Part shown: positions 9,257-17,264 of the stretch, piece after piece
Numbering within the stretch: position 1 is the first letter of the stretch
Layout of the letters: the number at the start of each line of letters is the position of its first letter
NCBI RefSeq assembly: GCF_014279655.1
Contig: NZ_CP047946.1
Location: 186,001 to 250,000, forward strand
DNA: 64,000 nucleotides
Direction: 5' to 3'
Source of the DNA: Synechococcus sp. ROS8604
GTDB lineage: Bacteria > Cyanobacteriota > Cyanobacteriia > PCC-6307 > Cyanobiaceae
Notes under the pieces: generated by a model
The model's database searches: none
What the model was told of the DNA's origin: nothing
The model's input: the letters and a program-made list of their open reading frames with translations, nothing else
Made by a program: the position numbers and the translations under genes

Positions 9257-12232
9257 TTAGGCCGCCGCGGCGTGTTGTTGTTCTGCGAGGGTGGCAAAAG
9301 AGCCACGAAGAGCTATGAGCTCATTCCAGTTGCCGTCTTCGAGTAAGACCCCTTGATCGAGGAGCAGGATCCGATCGGCGTGGCGCAGGGCCGCGATGCG
9401 ATGGGTCACGATCAATAGGGTGCGGCCTTCAAATCGCTCACGCAGTCGAGCAAGTACTAATGTTTCTGTGGTGGGATCCAGGGCCGCGGTGGCTTCGTCG
9501 AGAACGATCAGGCGTGGGTTTTGGAGCACCATGCGGGCGATGGCGATGCGTTGTTTTTGTCCGCCTGACAAGCCACCACCACGCTCTCCGACGCGTGTGT
9601 TGTAGCCATCCGGCAGGGCCATGATGAAGTCATGGGCGCAAGCCACCCTGGCTGCATCGATCACGGCTTCGTAGGGGGCGTCTGGCATGTTGAGGCGCAG
9701 ATTGTCCATCACCGTGCCATCGAACAGGATTGACTCCTGAGGCACAAACCCCACCTGGCGTCTCAAGCTGCCGATCTGCACTTTGCTGATGTCCGTGCCG
9801 TCGATGAAGATTCGCCCTTCCTCTGCCTGATAAAGCCCATCGAGCAGCTGAACCAGCGTGCTTTTGCCACTTCCACTGCTGCCAACGAGGCCCACAACAT
9901 CACCTGCTGACAGGGAAACAGAAAAGTGGTCGAGTTGGCGGCCACTGGTGAGGCCGTAGGAGAACGACACGTTGTCGATGTCGATGCGGCCGGCAATCGC
10001 AGGCAACGGAAGCATGTAACTCGACGCCAGAGAATCTTCGGGTTTGCTTCCGAGAACGTCGGCCAACGAATCCATGGCGGCCCTTGCGTCTTGATATTGA
10101 TCGGACACAGACGACAACTGGAGCATCGAACTACCCAGCTGGCCGCCGAGGATCATGAACACAAAGATTGCCCCAACGGTTGTGCCTCCTTGGATTGCAA
10201 GCGCGGCGCCCACCATCAGCAACGCTAGTCTTGTGCCTTTTGGGATTAAGAAATTCAGCTCTCGCGCCAATACTTTCAGGCGTTCGAGTTGGAAATCCTC
10301 GCTAGAGAATGTTCGATAGCGCTGGAGCCATTGCCAGCGAGCCTGGGTAGCGAAATTTTGTGTTTTTACGGTGCGGATTGCACTCAGGCACTCCACCAGA
10401 AATCCTTGAGCACGGGACCAGGCTCGATTCCGGCGCGTGATTTTTCGTTTAATCGGTTTACGGCTGAACCAGGTGGCGAAGAACATCAGCGGGATTTTGC
10501 TGAGCACCACCAGAGCCAAGATCGGTTGAATCGCGAACAGCACGATCGCGACCAGTGGGATGAACACCAGATCAAGGGCGGTGTTGATCACGGTGCCGGT
10601 GAGAAAAGCGCGCACGCGGCGCAAATCATTGAAGCGGCTGGATAGATCGCCGACGGTGCGCTGATCGAAAAATTTCATCGGCAGCCGGAACAGATGGCCT
10701 ACGACCTGGCTGCCAAGGTTGGTGTCAATGCGATCGGAGAGATCCACGATCAGATTGTTTTGCAGCAGAGCCAGGACCGCTTTGATCACGATGATCAGGC
10801 CCATGAAGGCTCCGATCGGCCACAGCAGACCGAGATCACGGGTGCTGATCACCACGTCCACGATCTGCAAAATCGCCAAGGTGAAGCCGATCTCCAGGAC
10901 TTTTCCGGTGAATCCGGCGATGAACACCAGACTCATCTGGGTGCGATAGGGCTTCATCACATTCCAGAACCAGGTCAGGTCAAAGCGGCTGGCCTGGATG
11001 TCGTTGTCTGCAGATTCGGCTGGGCGCACCAGCACCAAACGGATTCCGTCCGGGCTGAGCTCGCTGAGCTCGGCAACGCTGAGTTGGATCAAACCCCGAC
11101 TGGGGTCGACCACCACCAAGCCTTTGGAGCCAGCGTCTTCCACAAGCAGGAAACGATCCTCGAGTTTCACCAGTGCCGGCGGTTCCAGCCGATGTACCTG
11201 GCTTGCTGGAGCGGTGAGAGGCCTTACCTCCAAGCCAAGGCTTTCCAAGATCTGCCCCAGATGCAGGAGCGAAATGCCTCCAAGGCGTTGCTCGCAGTCG
11301 AGCAACACCTGCTCCACCGTGTCGCGGGGGAAGGGAAAGCCGAAGCGACTGGCCAGTCGCTTCAGACAAATCAGCGCAGTGGGAAGAGGGCCATCGCCTC
11401 GCTCTCGTAGGGGTGGGAGGCGTCGTCTGCCGCTACTCAAGCCAAGGTCGCTGGGATCGATCGGTTCGGGAAGTTCTTCCGCTTCAGTGGCTTGTTCCCA
11501 GAGATCTGTGGGAGCACGACCGGATTCAGCGGCGGTTTGTTGTCGCGTGCGTCGCGCTGCCAGGGCCTCTTCCAGGGCACTGCGCTGAATGGCGAGCAAG
11601 CGTGCTCCCATGGGGAGTTGCTTCGCCTCTGAAGTCGGCGTCCAATGGTCAATCGCCGTGCCGACTGGGCTCTCCAAGGGCATGGGAGCGCTCGGTAACC
11701 AAAGCCAGCTGTCATCTAGGGAACAGGAACGTTGCAGTTGCTCTCCACTGCGCAATTGCAGCGCGCCTGGGCGCCAGAGTTCCGCGATCAGTCCGGGAAT
11801 ATCGTCGTAGCGTTGTGGTTGGCGGCTCAGCCAGCCCAGCAGCAGCTCGGCGAATTCACTGCGATCCGCTTCGATGCATCCCTGCTGGAGTGCTTTTTCT
11901 TGGGGAAGCAGCTCTAAAAATTGTTGAGCCGGAAGGGCGGCCACCAGGGTGGGTTCCATGGCAATGGCCGCCTCGCAGGGCCGTCCTCTCACCAAGCCGC
12001 ACCAGCCAAGGGCATCCCCACTGCCAAGACGCGCAAGAGTGAAGGGTCCGGAAGCCGGATCATTCGCGATCAAACGCACGGCTCCCTCGGCAATGAACAT
12101 CACCTGGTGGGGGAGGCGGTCGGCCTGCAGCAGGGGTTGCCCTGTTCGGTAACGCAACCATTGCAGTTTGGATCGCTGCGCAGCAAGCCAGCCCTGCATC
12201 GGGATCGGTAACGGGGCTTCGTTGTTGCTCAT
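9257..12232 (-). CDS. Type I secretion ABC transporter with N-terminal CAP-like and degenerate C39 domains
   Basis: A 991 aa half-transporter. Residues ~20-130 form a CAP/cyclic-nucleotide-binding-like domain (FIAEGAVRLIANDPASGPFTLARLGSGDALGW in outline). Residues ~285-400 resemble a C39 peptidase fold, but the canonical Cys is absent (LPTALICLKRLA where family members have DCGxAC) and so is the His, so it is probably non-cleaving, like C39-like domains that only bind substrate. A six-helix membrane domain (~430-720) follows. The ATPase has Walker A GSSGSGKST (784-792), LSGGQ (888-892) and VLDEATAALD. This layout recalls cyanobacterial HetC-like exporters. The start overlaps the parvulin stop (ATGA). 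Confidence 0.9.
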   Translation of the reverse strand: MSNNEAPLPIPMQGWLAAQRSKLQWLRYRTGQPLLQADRLPHQVMFIAEGAVRLIANDPASGPFTLARLGSGDALGWCGLVRGRPCEAAIAMEPTLVAALPAQQFLELLPQEKALQQGCIEADRSEFAELLLGWLSRQPQRYDDIPGLIAELWRPGALQLRSGEQLQRSCSLDDSWLWLPSAPMPLESPVGTAIDHWTPTSEAKQLPMGARLLAIQRSALEEALAARRTRQQTAAESGRAPTDLWEQATEAEELPEPIDPSDLGLSSGRRRLPPLRERGDGPLPTALICLKRLASRFGFPFPRDTVEQVLLDCEQRLGGISLLHLGQILESLGLEVRPLTAPASQVHRLEPPALVKLEDRFLLVEDAGSKGLVVVDPSRGLIQLSVAELSELSPDGIRLVLVRPAESADNDIQASRFDLTWFWNVMKPYRTQMSLVFIAGFTGKVLEIGFTLAILQIVDVVISTRDLGLLWPIGAFMGLIIVIKAVLALLQNNLIVDLSDRIDTNLGSQVVGHLFRLPMKFFDQRTVGDLSSRFNDLRRVRAFLTGTVINTALDLVFIPLVAIVLFAIQPILALVVLSKIPLMFFATWFSRKPIKRKITRRNRAWSRAQGFLVECLSAIRTVKTQNFATQARWQWLQRYRTFSSEDFQLERLKVLARELNFLIPKGTRLALLMVGAALAIQGGTTVGAIFVFMILGGQLGSSMLQLSSVSDQYQDARAAMDSLADVLGSKPEDSLASSYMLPLPAIAGRIDIDNVSFSYGLTSGRQLDHFSVSLSAGDVVGLVGSSGSGKSTLVQLLDGLYQAEEGRIFIDGTDISKVQIGSLRRQVGFVPQESILFDGTVMDNLRLNMPDAPYEAVIDAARVACAHDFIMALPDGYNTRVGERGGGLSGGQKQRIAIARMVLQNPRLIVLDEATAALDPTTETLVLARLRERFEGRTLLIVTHRIAALRHADRILLLDQGVLLEDGNWNELIALRGSFATLAEQQHAAAA

Positions 12233-12858
12233 GGTTGAGGGATAGGGCAGGAACTGCCGGGTTCTGGAGGGTCGGCAATCAGAGGTGTGATGCAGTGGCT
12301 GAGCCAACTGCGATGCAACCGATCAATGAGTTCACGACGAGTTGCTTGATCCCATTGGGCTGGTTGGCGAGAGTCCAACCGAAGCACAACGCTGTTTCCG
12401 TTGGCAACGCGCAAGGGTGGCTGAACCACACCAGGTTGAGCCCTTAAAACGAGTCGGTCGAGCGGACTGCTGAGCTCTTCGAGACGGATTGGCCCCAAGT
12501 GGCCTCCGCTGTCTCGGAAACGGCCTAGGGATTGCGGGGCGAGAGCACGAAAACTTGTTTCTCCATCTTTGAGCTTGAAGTACCACTCCTGGGCGAGGTG
12601 GGGGTCGCTGCTTTGCAACACGGAGACGCACACAGAATCGAGGGCTGACCCCATCTCCAGAAATTGCTGTTCTGCTTTTTGGGCAAATGCTGCTTCTTTC
12701 CAAGCATCCAAGGATTGAGCTTTCGCAATGAGAGCTTCCATGCGGCGACCGATCCAGATGGCCAGCAGGTCTGCTTCCAAGAGGGCCTCCACCACATCAG
12801 TGCTGGGCCATTGCAAAGTAGGCAACTGGATGAGTTGAGTGGTTGTGGAATCATCCAT
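12229..12858 (-). CDS. Parvulin-type (PpiC/SurA-like) peptidyl-prolyl isomerase
   Basis: The C-terminal half follows the parvulin pattern: QEWYFKLKDGETSFRALA, then SGGHLGPIRLEELSSPLDRLVLRAQPGVVQPPLRVANG and an ending LRLDSRQPAQWD. The N-terminal half is an alpha-helical segment as in SurA-like chaperones. No signal peptide is visible, so it probably acts in the cytoplasm. It may keep the secretion substrate unfolded or hand it to the ABC transporter, whose start codon overlaps this stop by 4 bp. The ATG (MDDSTTTQ) used here lies head-to-head with the start of the divergent TPR gene. Confidence 0.75.
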   Translation of the reverse strand: MDDSTTTQLIQLPTLQWPSTDVVEALLEADLLAIWIGRRMEALIAKAQSLDAWKEAAFAQKAEQQFLEMGSALDSVCVSVLQSSDPHLAQEWYFKLKDGETSFRALAPQSLGRFRDSGGHLGPIRLEELSSPLDRLVLRAQPGVVQPPLRVANGNSVVLRLDSRQPAQWDQATRRELIDRLHRSWLSHCITPLIADPPEPGSSCPIPQP

Positions 12859-13537
12859 GCAGGCGCCCCCCTTGATGCAAGCCAAGCTTGACGCAATTTG
12901 GGCAGAAGTTCAGAAGGCGTTGCACGACTCTGCCTGGGATGAGGCGGAAGGCTTGTTACGGCGTTTTATCCAACTCTTCCCTGACTCGCCTGTGGAGGTT
13001 TGGGACGTTTTGGCCTACGCCTTGCTGATGCAAGGGGATTACTCGGCTTGTCTGATGATTTTGAAGCCTTGGAGCTGTCATCCGAGCCGCAGTTATTGGC
13101 TGAACCACAAGCTCGGAGATGCCTTCCGTGGTTTGAATCAGCTGGAAGAAGCGGCAGCTGCTTACCAGTTGAGCTTGGCAGATGGGTCCAATAGCCCCAT
13201 GACGATTCGCAATCTGTTGCAAGTTCTGGATGCTCTTTTGCCGCAAAGAGCAGTTGCTCAGCTTGCTGAATGGCAAGCCAAGGGCACTTTGAAGTCATTC
13301 GTCCTTGACGGTGCTCGAGAAGCCGCAGTCCTGCTACCGAGCTTGCAATTGTCGGAGGCTTTGTTTGCCTCAGGACACGCCGATGCTCCCTGCCGCCGGC
13401 GACTCTTGGAGGCGGCTTGTTACTCCTTTGATTTGCGAGCTTGCTCAGGGCTGTTGGAGGCGTCGCGTGGTTCTGCTGAAGGCCTCACGGATTGGGAGTT
13501 GAAATTGCAAAAAATGCTTGGGATCTTCAATCACTGA
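12857..13537 (+). CDS. TPR-like repeat protein
   Basis: An all-helical protein of about 226 aa with TPR-like signatures: AWDEAEGLLRRFIQLFPDSPVEVWDVLAYALLMQGDY in outline, then LGDAFRGLNQLEEAAAAYQLSLADG. No signal peptide or catalytic motif is seen. TPR proteins usually serve as protein-protein adaptors. The ATG at 12857 overlaps the start of the divergent parvulin gene; a second ATG 18 bp downstream (MQAKLDAIW) is equally possible and leaves a small gap. In both cases the promoter must lie inside the opposite gene. The 3' end overlaps the convergent GT4 gene by 11 bp. Confidence 0.75.
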   Translation: MQAPPLMQAKLDAIWAEVQKALHDSAWDEAEGLLRRFIQLFPDSPVEVWDVLAYALLMQGDYSACLMILKPWSCHPSRSYWLNHKLGDAFRGLNQLEEAAAAYQLSLADGSNSPMTIRNLLQVLDALLPQRAVAQLAEWQAKGTLKSFVLDGAREAAVLLPSLQLSEALFASGHADAPCRRRLLEAACYSFDLRACSGLLEASRGSAEGLTDWELKLQKMLGIFNH

Positions 13538-14666
13538 GAGAATCGATCAGCAAACGGCCAAGCCGCTGGCGCACAATCCCTTGGAGGCGAGCAGAACTGA
13601 GTCGCTCCTGAACAGCCCTCTGCCCCTGTTTGCCGAGCTCGTTAGCTGCCGCCCTGTCGTTTGCAAGCCATTGCATGGCGCTGGCTGCTGCGTTGCCGTC
13701 TGGTTCTGCCCAGGTTGCGCCAGCGACGTAGTCGCCGCAGGTGCGTTGAATGGTGGTGGGTTGCCAGGGAATCAAGGCGGCACTTCCGGGAGGCATGAAG
13801 TCGAGGTTGCCGGAATACCCCGTGGCAATCACCGGGAGACCTATGGCCATGGCATCGGCGAGGGTGAGCCCAAATCCTTCGGCACGATGCAGGCTCACCA
13901 GAGCATCGGCTTGGTCATAGAGCCGATCCAAATCAGCTTGGGAGAGGAGATTGGTGATCCAGCGGATGCGTGGATCACCCTTGCCTAGTGCTTGAAGAGC
14001 CTGGGCCTGTTCAGGAAACTGTTCAGCACTGCTGGCTTTGACCAGTAGCTGTACGGGGGGGGCTCCGCTTTTGTTGGGGGGAAAGGCGCGCTGAAAGGCC
14101 TGGATCACGGCTTCAGGGTTTTTGCGCTCGGTGGTGCTCCAAAAATCAAACAGGGTGAGAAACGTGAATGGCCGTTCTTGTGGGTTTCGGTTTTGTGCAA
14201 GCCGTTGTGCGGCCCGCTGCTCAAGATGGCTCCAGTTGGGTAGGTGGGGCAGAGCGATCACAGGGACGGGGGAGCGTTGAGCGAGTGCTTGTGCCGTGAA
14301 GCTGCTAGGGCACCAGATTTCGTCATATCCCTCGAAAAAGGCCTCCCATCCGGATGGAAACTGTTCCAGCTCCCAGGCCCAATAGCCAATGCGTAGCGGT
14401 GCGCTGAGGCTGAATTGGGCAAGCAATTCTGGGTTGCTCGCCAAGATATTGGGATTGGTGTGCACGAGATCCACTAAAGGCAGGGCATCGGTGGTGCGTG
14501 AATCCCAGCTGCTGGATGGCAGGTTCTGAATCGCGGCATGGCTGGTGAGCGCTAGATCGATGTAGCTCAATTGGCAGCCCACGGCTTCAAGCGTTCTTGC
14601 CGTGGCTCGAGCACCCCCGGAGAGACCAAAGCCAGCGCGGAGGTGGCCGTAAAAACGAATACGCAC
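13527..14666 (-). CDS. GT4 (group 1) glycosyltransferase
   Basis: The protein (379 aa) starts MRIRFYGHLRAGFGLSGGARATARTLEAVG, a GT-B N-terminal domain with a glycine-rich loop. The C-terminal domain carries FLTLFDFWSTTERKNPEAVIQAF and the donor-binding LHRAEGFGLTLADAMAIGLPVIATGYSG with the E-x7-E-like pattern. It belongs to the group that adds sugars to surface glycans. It is divergent from the oxygenase-like gene, with only 29 bp between the two starts. Confidence 0.87.
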   Translation of the reverse strand: MRIRFYGHLRAGFGLSGGARATARTLEAVGCQLSYIDLALTSHAAIQNLPSSSWDSRTTDALPLVDLVHTNPNILASNPELLAQFSLSAPLRIGYWAWELEQFPSGWEAFFEGYDEIWCPSSFTAQALAQRSPVPVIALPHLPNWSHLEQRAAQRLAQNRNPQERPFTFLTLFDFWSTTERKNPEAVIQAFQRAFPPNKSGAPPVQLLVKASSAEQFPEQAQALQALGKGDPRIRWITNLLSQADLDRLYDQADALVSLHRAEGFGLTLADAMAIGLPVIATGYSGNLDFMPPGSAALIPWQPTTIQRTCGDYVAGATWAEPDGNAAASAMQWLANDRAAANELGKQGQRAVQERLSSARLQGIVRQRLGRLLIDSLSD

Positions 14667-14695
14667 GACAGACGATCGCTGGCTTTCGGTGGATA

Positions 14696-15436
14696 ATGCG
14701 ATCCATTATCTTGTCCCAACGAACCAAGCTTTTGCCCATTCATGACTTGCTAGGGCTGGCGCGAGATCAAAGGCGTGTGTTGCATAACCGCCGATTGTCC
14801 AAAACGGATGAGGCTCTGGCGTTTGTTGAGGCTGTGGAGCAGAGAGTGGCGTTGCCCTTAGCAACGTTGCATCAATATGTGGGGCCTTATTCCCTCTTTC
14901 AGCCAGGAGCCGATAACACCACAGAGACACATCAGAAGTTTTATGCCCAGCACGAGCAGGTGAAATCGCTTTACCTCGCGTTGGCAAAGCGGATTGTTAC
15001 GGATGTGATTGGTGAACCTTGCTATGTGCAGGCTATTCCTACTTATCGATTTGGATTGCCAGATAATCGCTGGGTGGGAAGTTATCACCGTGATTCAGAT
15101 TTTGGGCATAGCGATTATGAGCTCAATGCCATTTGTGCACTCACGCCAATGCATGCTAGTGCTGCGCTGCATGTGGAGCAGAATGCAGGGAAGTATGACT
15201 TTCAACCCTTAAACTTAGAGATGGGAGAAGTGGTTTTGTTTGACCATATTGATCGGCTTCATGGTTGTCCTTTGAATCGAGAAAGCGTTTCCGTAGCCAG
15301 TATTGATTTTCGATTTGTGCCTCAGCGCTTTGCAGAAGTGGCATTTACGAATGCTGCACGGAGCGTGAATACTGCCACAGCCTTTCTTCCCGGTTGTTAT
15401 TTCACCCGTGAGTTGGTTGAGCCAGGTTTGAACTGA
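14696..15436 (+). CDS. StrG-like Fe(II)/2-oxoglutarate-type oxygenase, putative
   Basis: This protein (246 aa, start MRSIILSQRTKLLPIHDLL) has the facial-triad arrangement of non-heme iron oxygenases: YHRDSDFGHS (His-x-Asp), a later LHGCPLNRE (distal His) and SIDFRFVP with the arginine that could bind 2-oxoglutarate. Length and motifs resemble StrG-like proteins found in glycan and aminoglycoside clusters. Its substrate is not known; hydroxylation or oxidation of a glycan building block is an inference from context. It overlaps the next gene by one base (TGATG), so the two are co-translated. Confidence 0.6.
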   Translation: MRSIILSQRTKLLPIHDLLGLARDQRRVLHNRRLSKTDEALAFVEAVEQRVALPLATLHQYVGPYSLFQPGADNTTETHQKFYAQHEQVKSLYLALAKRIVTDVIGEPCYVQAIPTYRFGLPDNRWVGSYHRDSDFGHSDYELNAICALTPMHASAALHVEQNAGKYDFQPLNLEMGEVVLFDHIDRLHGCPLNRESVSVASIDFRFVPQRFAEVAFTNAARSVNTATAFLPGCYFTRELVEPGLN

Positions 15437-16494
15437 TGGGATTCCGCCGCCGAATTAAACTCGAGTTGCGCCATGGCCTTCGCTTGGCCCAGGCGCGTTG
15501 GGAAACAATCCAAGCTCCCTTTTATGCCCAGCGTGATCGGGAGCGAATGGCTTCCATTCATGCCTTGGAAAGGGTGAAGGAGCTCGTGCTCCCTGTGGGG
15601 ATCGAGCGAGGGCACGCCAGATTGGTGCTGTTTTCGCACTACCACCCGAAGGGTTGGCTGCAAGCGTGCATCCGGCGTGAACTAGCTGATCTCAGGGATC
15701 GGGGATGGCAGGTGTTGCTGCTGACTGATGCCCTGGATCGCGCTGGGCGGGAGTGGTGTCAGAGCCATGGTCTTGGCTTGCTGCGTCGTCGCAATGAAGG
15801 ACGAGATTTTGGTGCCTTTCAAGATGCCTGGTTAACGCTGCAGCAGCGAGGGCTTGGGCCGAGTATTGATCGCTTGATTCTGCTCAATGACAGTGTTTAT
15901 CCCATTACAGATCTGAGTGGAAGCAGCTGGCCTCGCTTTTTGGAAGGGGGCGGCGATTTGGTGTTGGGGTTCAGTGACTCATTTCAAAATGGCTATCACC
16001 TGCAGAGCTATGGATTACACCTTCCAGGAACCGTGCTTCAGCAGCCCTGGTGGACGTCTTACTGGAGTTGCTATCGCGGTTGGGGGGGGATGAGTGTGGC
16101 AATCCGTGATGGTGAAATTGGCTTGTCTCAGTTGTTGCTCAATCAGGGAATTGGTTTAAGGGCGCTGCACCCTGTGAGTCGGTTGCGGGCACAATTAGCC
16201 AGTGCCGAGCTGTTGGAGAAGCTTCAGGTTCATTGTTCACGAGAAGCCGCTGTCTGGATTCAAATGCAGTTATTGGAGACAGGAATGAGCTCCGTTAACT
16301 ATTACTCTCCTTGCCATTATTGGGCGATTCCTCTGCTTCTGGATGGCTGCCCCTTTTTGAAACGTTGGTTGCTGGAAAGTAATCAACAGCAGATGCTCGA
16401 TCCATTGCTCGTTGCCGGTGGTCAGGCAGTGTTTGTGAATCCAGATGAATTGCCTGATTATTTACGTCCGCCGGTGATTGGCTTCGCTGGCTAA
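15436..16494 (+). CDS. RgpF-like polysaccharide synthesis protein
   Basis: The 352 aa protein resembles the rhamnan synthesis protein F family: LVLFSHYHPKGWLQACIRRELADLRDRGWQVLLLTD, RRRNEGRDFGAFQDAWLTL and LILLNDSVYPITDL all follow that family's order. RgpF-family proteins take part in rhamnose-glucose polysaccharide side-chain assembly and are considered glycosyltransferase-like. It forms an operon with the oxygenase-like gene. It is convergent with the ABC permease gene, and the last codons of both genes lie in a perfect palindrome. Confidence 0.8.
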   Translation: MGFRRRIKLELRHGLRLAQARWETIQAPFYAQRDRERMASIHALERVKELVLPVGIERGHARLVLFSHYHPKGWLQACIRRELADLRDRGWQVLLLTDALDRAGREWCQSHGLGLLRRRNEGRDFGAFQDAWLTLQQRGLGPSIDRLILLNDSVYPITDLSGSSWPRFLEGGGDLVLGFSDSFQNGYHLQSYGLHLPGTVLQQPWWTSYWSCYRGWGGMSVAIRDGEIGLSQLLLNQGIGLRALHPVSRLRAQLASAELLEKLQVHCSREAAVWIQMQLLETGMSSVNYYSPCHYWAIPLLLDGCPFLKRWLLESNQQQMLDPLLVAGGQAVFVNPDELPDYLRPPVIGFAG

Positions 16495-16504
16495 AGCCAG
16501 CGAA
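16483..16504. terminator. Palindromic hairpin spanning the stop codons of two convergent genes
   Basis: The arms TTCGCTGGC and GCCAGCGAA pair perfectly over 9 bp around a TAAA loop. The loop supplies the TAA stop of the plus-strand gene, and the TAG of the minus-strand gene lies in the same place. Neither side has a T-run, so it may act as a bidirectional barrier or an mRNA 3'-end stabiliser rather than a classical terminator. Confidence 0.55.
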
Positions 16505-17264
16505 TGATTCTCATCCGTTTGCTTTCGAGCTGAGAAAGTAACCCAAGCACGAGTAGAAGTTGTCCGATTAAAACCAATCCTTGAAGTCCCCAGTGGGGAT
16601 GTCCCAAGAAGGGATCTCGGGCGAGCCGAACCCAGGCATACAAAGGATTGATATCACTCACCCAGCCCAAGCCGCCGAGACTTTGGCGGTAGAACAAAAT
16701 CGGTGACGCTAAAAATCCAATTTGGAGCAGAACGGGCACCAACTGGTTGAGATCAGCAAGGCCCACGGCGATCGGAGCAATCAGCAGGCTGAGCCAGAGG
16801 CAGCCGAGCAAAAGATTGATCAGTCCCAACCAGCCCCCCTGAAGGAAATGGCCCCAGAGAGTGGGCTCCAGCAGGCCCATCACCACCAGAACGGCCGTAA
16901 GAGCAATAAGGAGAGAAAAGCTGGAGGTGAGCCACTCTTCGATCACCACAACTCCGAGTGGTAAAGGTTGGTTGAGCAGTCGCTCACGGGAGCGTTCCAG
17001 CAAGGTGCAACTGGCGCTGATCGCTGTAGCCAGGGTGTTCCAACTCACCAGGCCCAGGGCGACGTACACCCAGTAGGCGCTCCAGTCGGCCACGTTGGTA
17101 AGGGTGCCGTAAATCGTGCCGAGAACGGCCATGGTGAGCAGGGTGGAAATCCCAATCCAGCTGCTTCCAAGCAGGGTTCGGGCAAATTGGGCGCGGATTC
17201 GTAGCCAGGCGCCGTAGGCAAGGGCGGGTAAAAGTGGGCGGTACGTGGAAAACAGTGACATCAA
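16491..17264 (-). CDS. wzm: ABC-2 type polysaccharide export permease (Wzm/KpsM-like)
   Basis: A 257 aa membrane protein with about six hydrophobic segments and the ABC-2 exporter features LRIRAQFARTLLGSSWIGISTLL at the N-terminus, LVSWNTLATAISASCTLLERSRERLLNQPLP in the middle and PILFYRQSLGGLGWVSDINPLYAWVRLARDPFLG near the end. It would form the channel that moves a finished glycan (O-antigen or capsule type) across the inner membrane. Its start overlaps the stop of the ATPase gene by 4 bp, showing tight coupling. Confidence 0.9.
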   Translation of the reverse strand: MMSLFSTYRPLLPALAYGAWLRIRAQFARTLLGSSWIGISTLLTMAVLGTIYGTLTNVADWSAYWVYVALGLVSWNTLATAISASCTLLERSRERLLNQPLPLGVVVIEEWLTSSFSLLIALTAVLVVMGLLEPTLWGHFLQGGWLGLINLLLGCLWLSLLIAPIAVGLADLNQLVPVLLQIGFLASPILFYRQSLGGLGWVSDINPLYAWVRLARDPFLGHPHWGLQGLVLIGQLLLVLGLLSQLESKRMRIIRWL

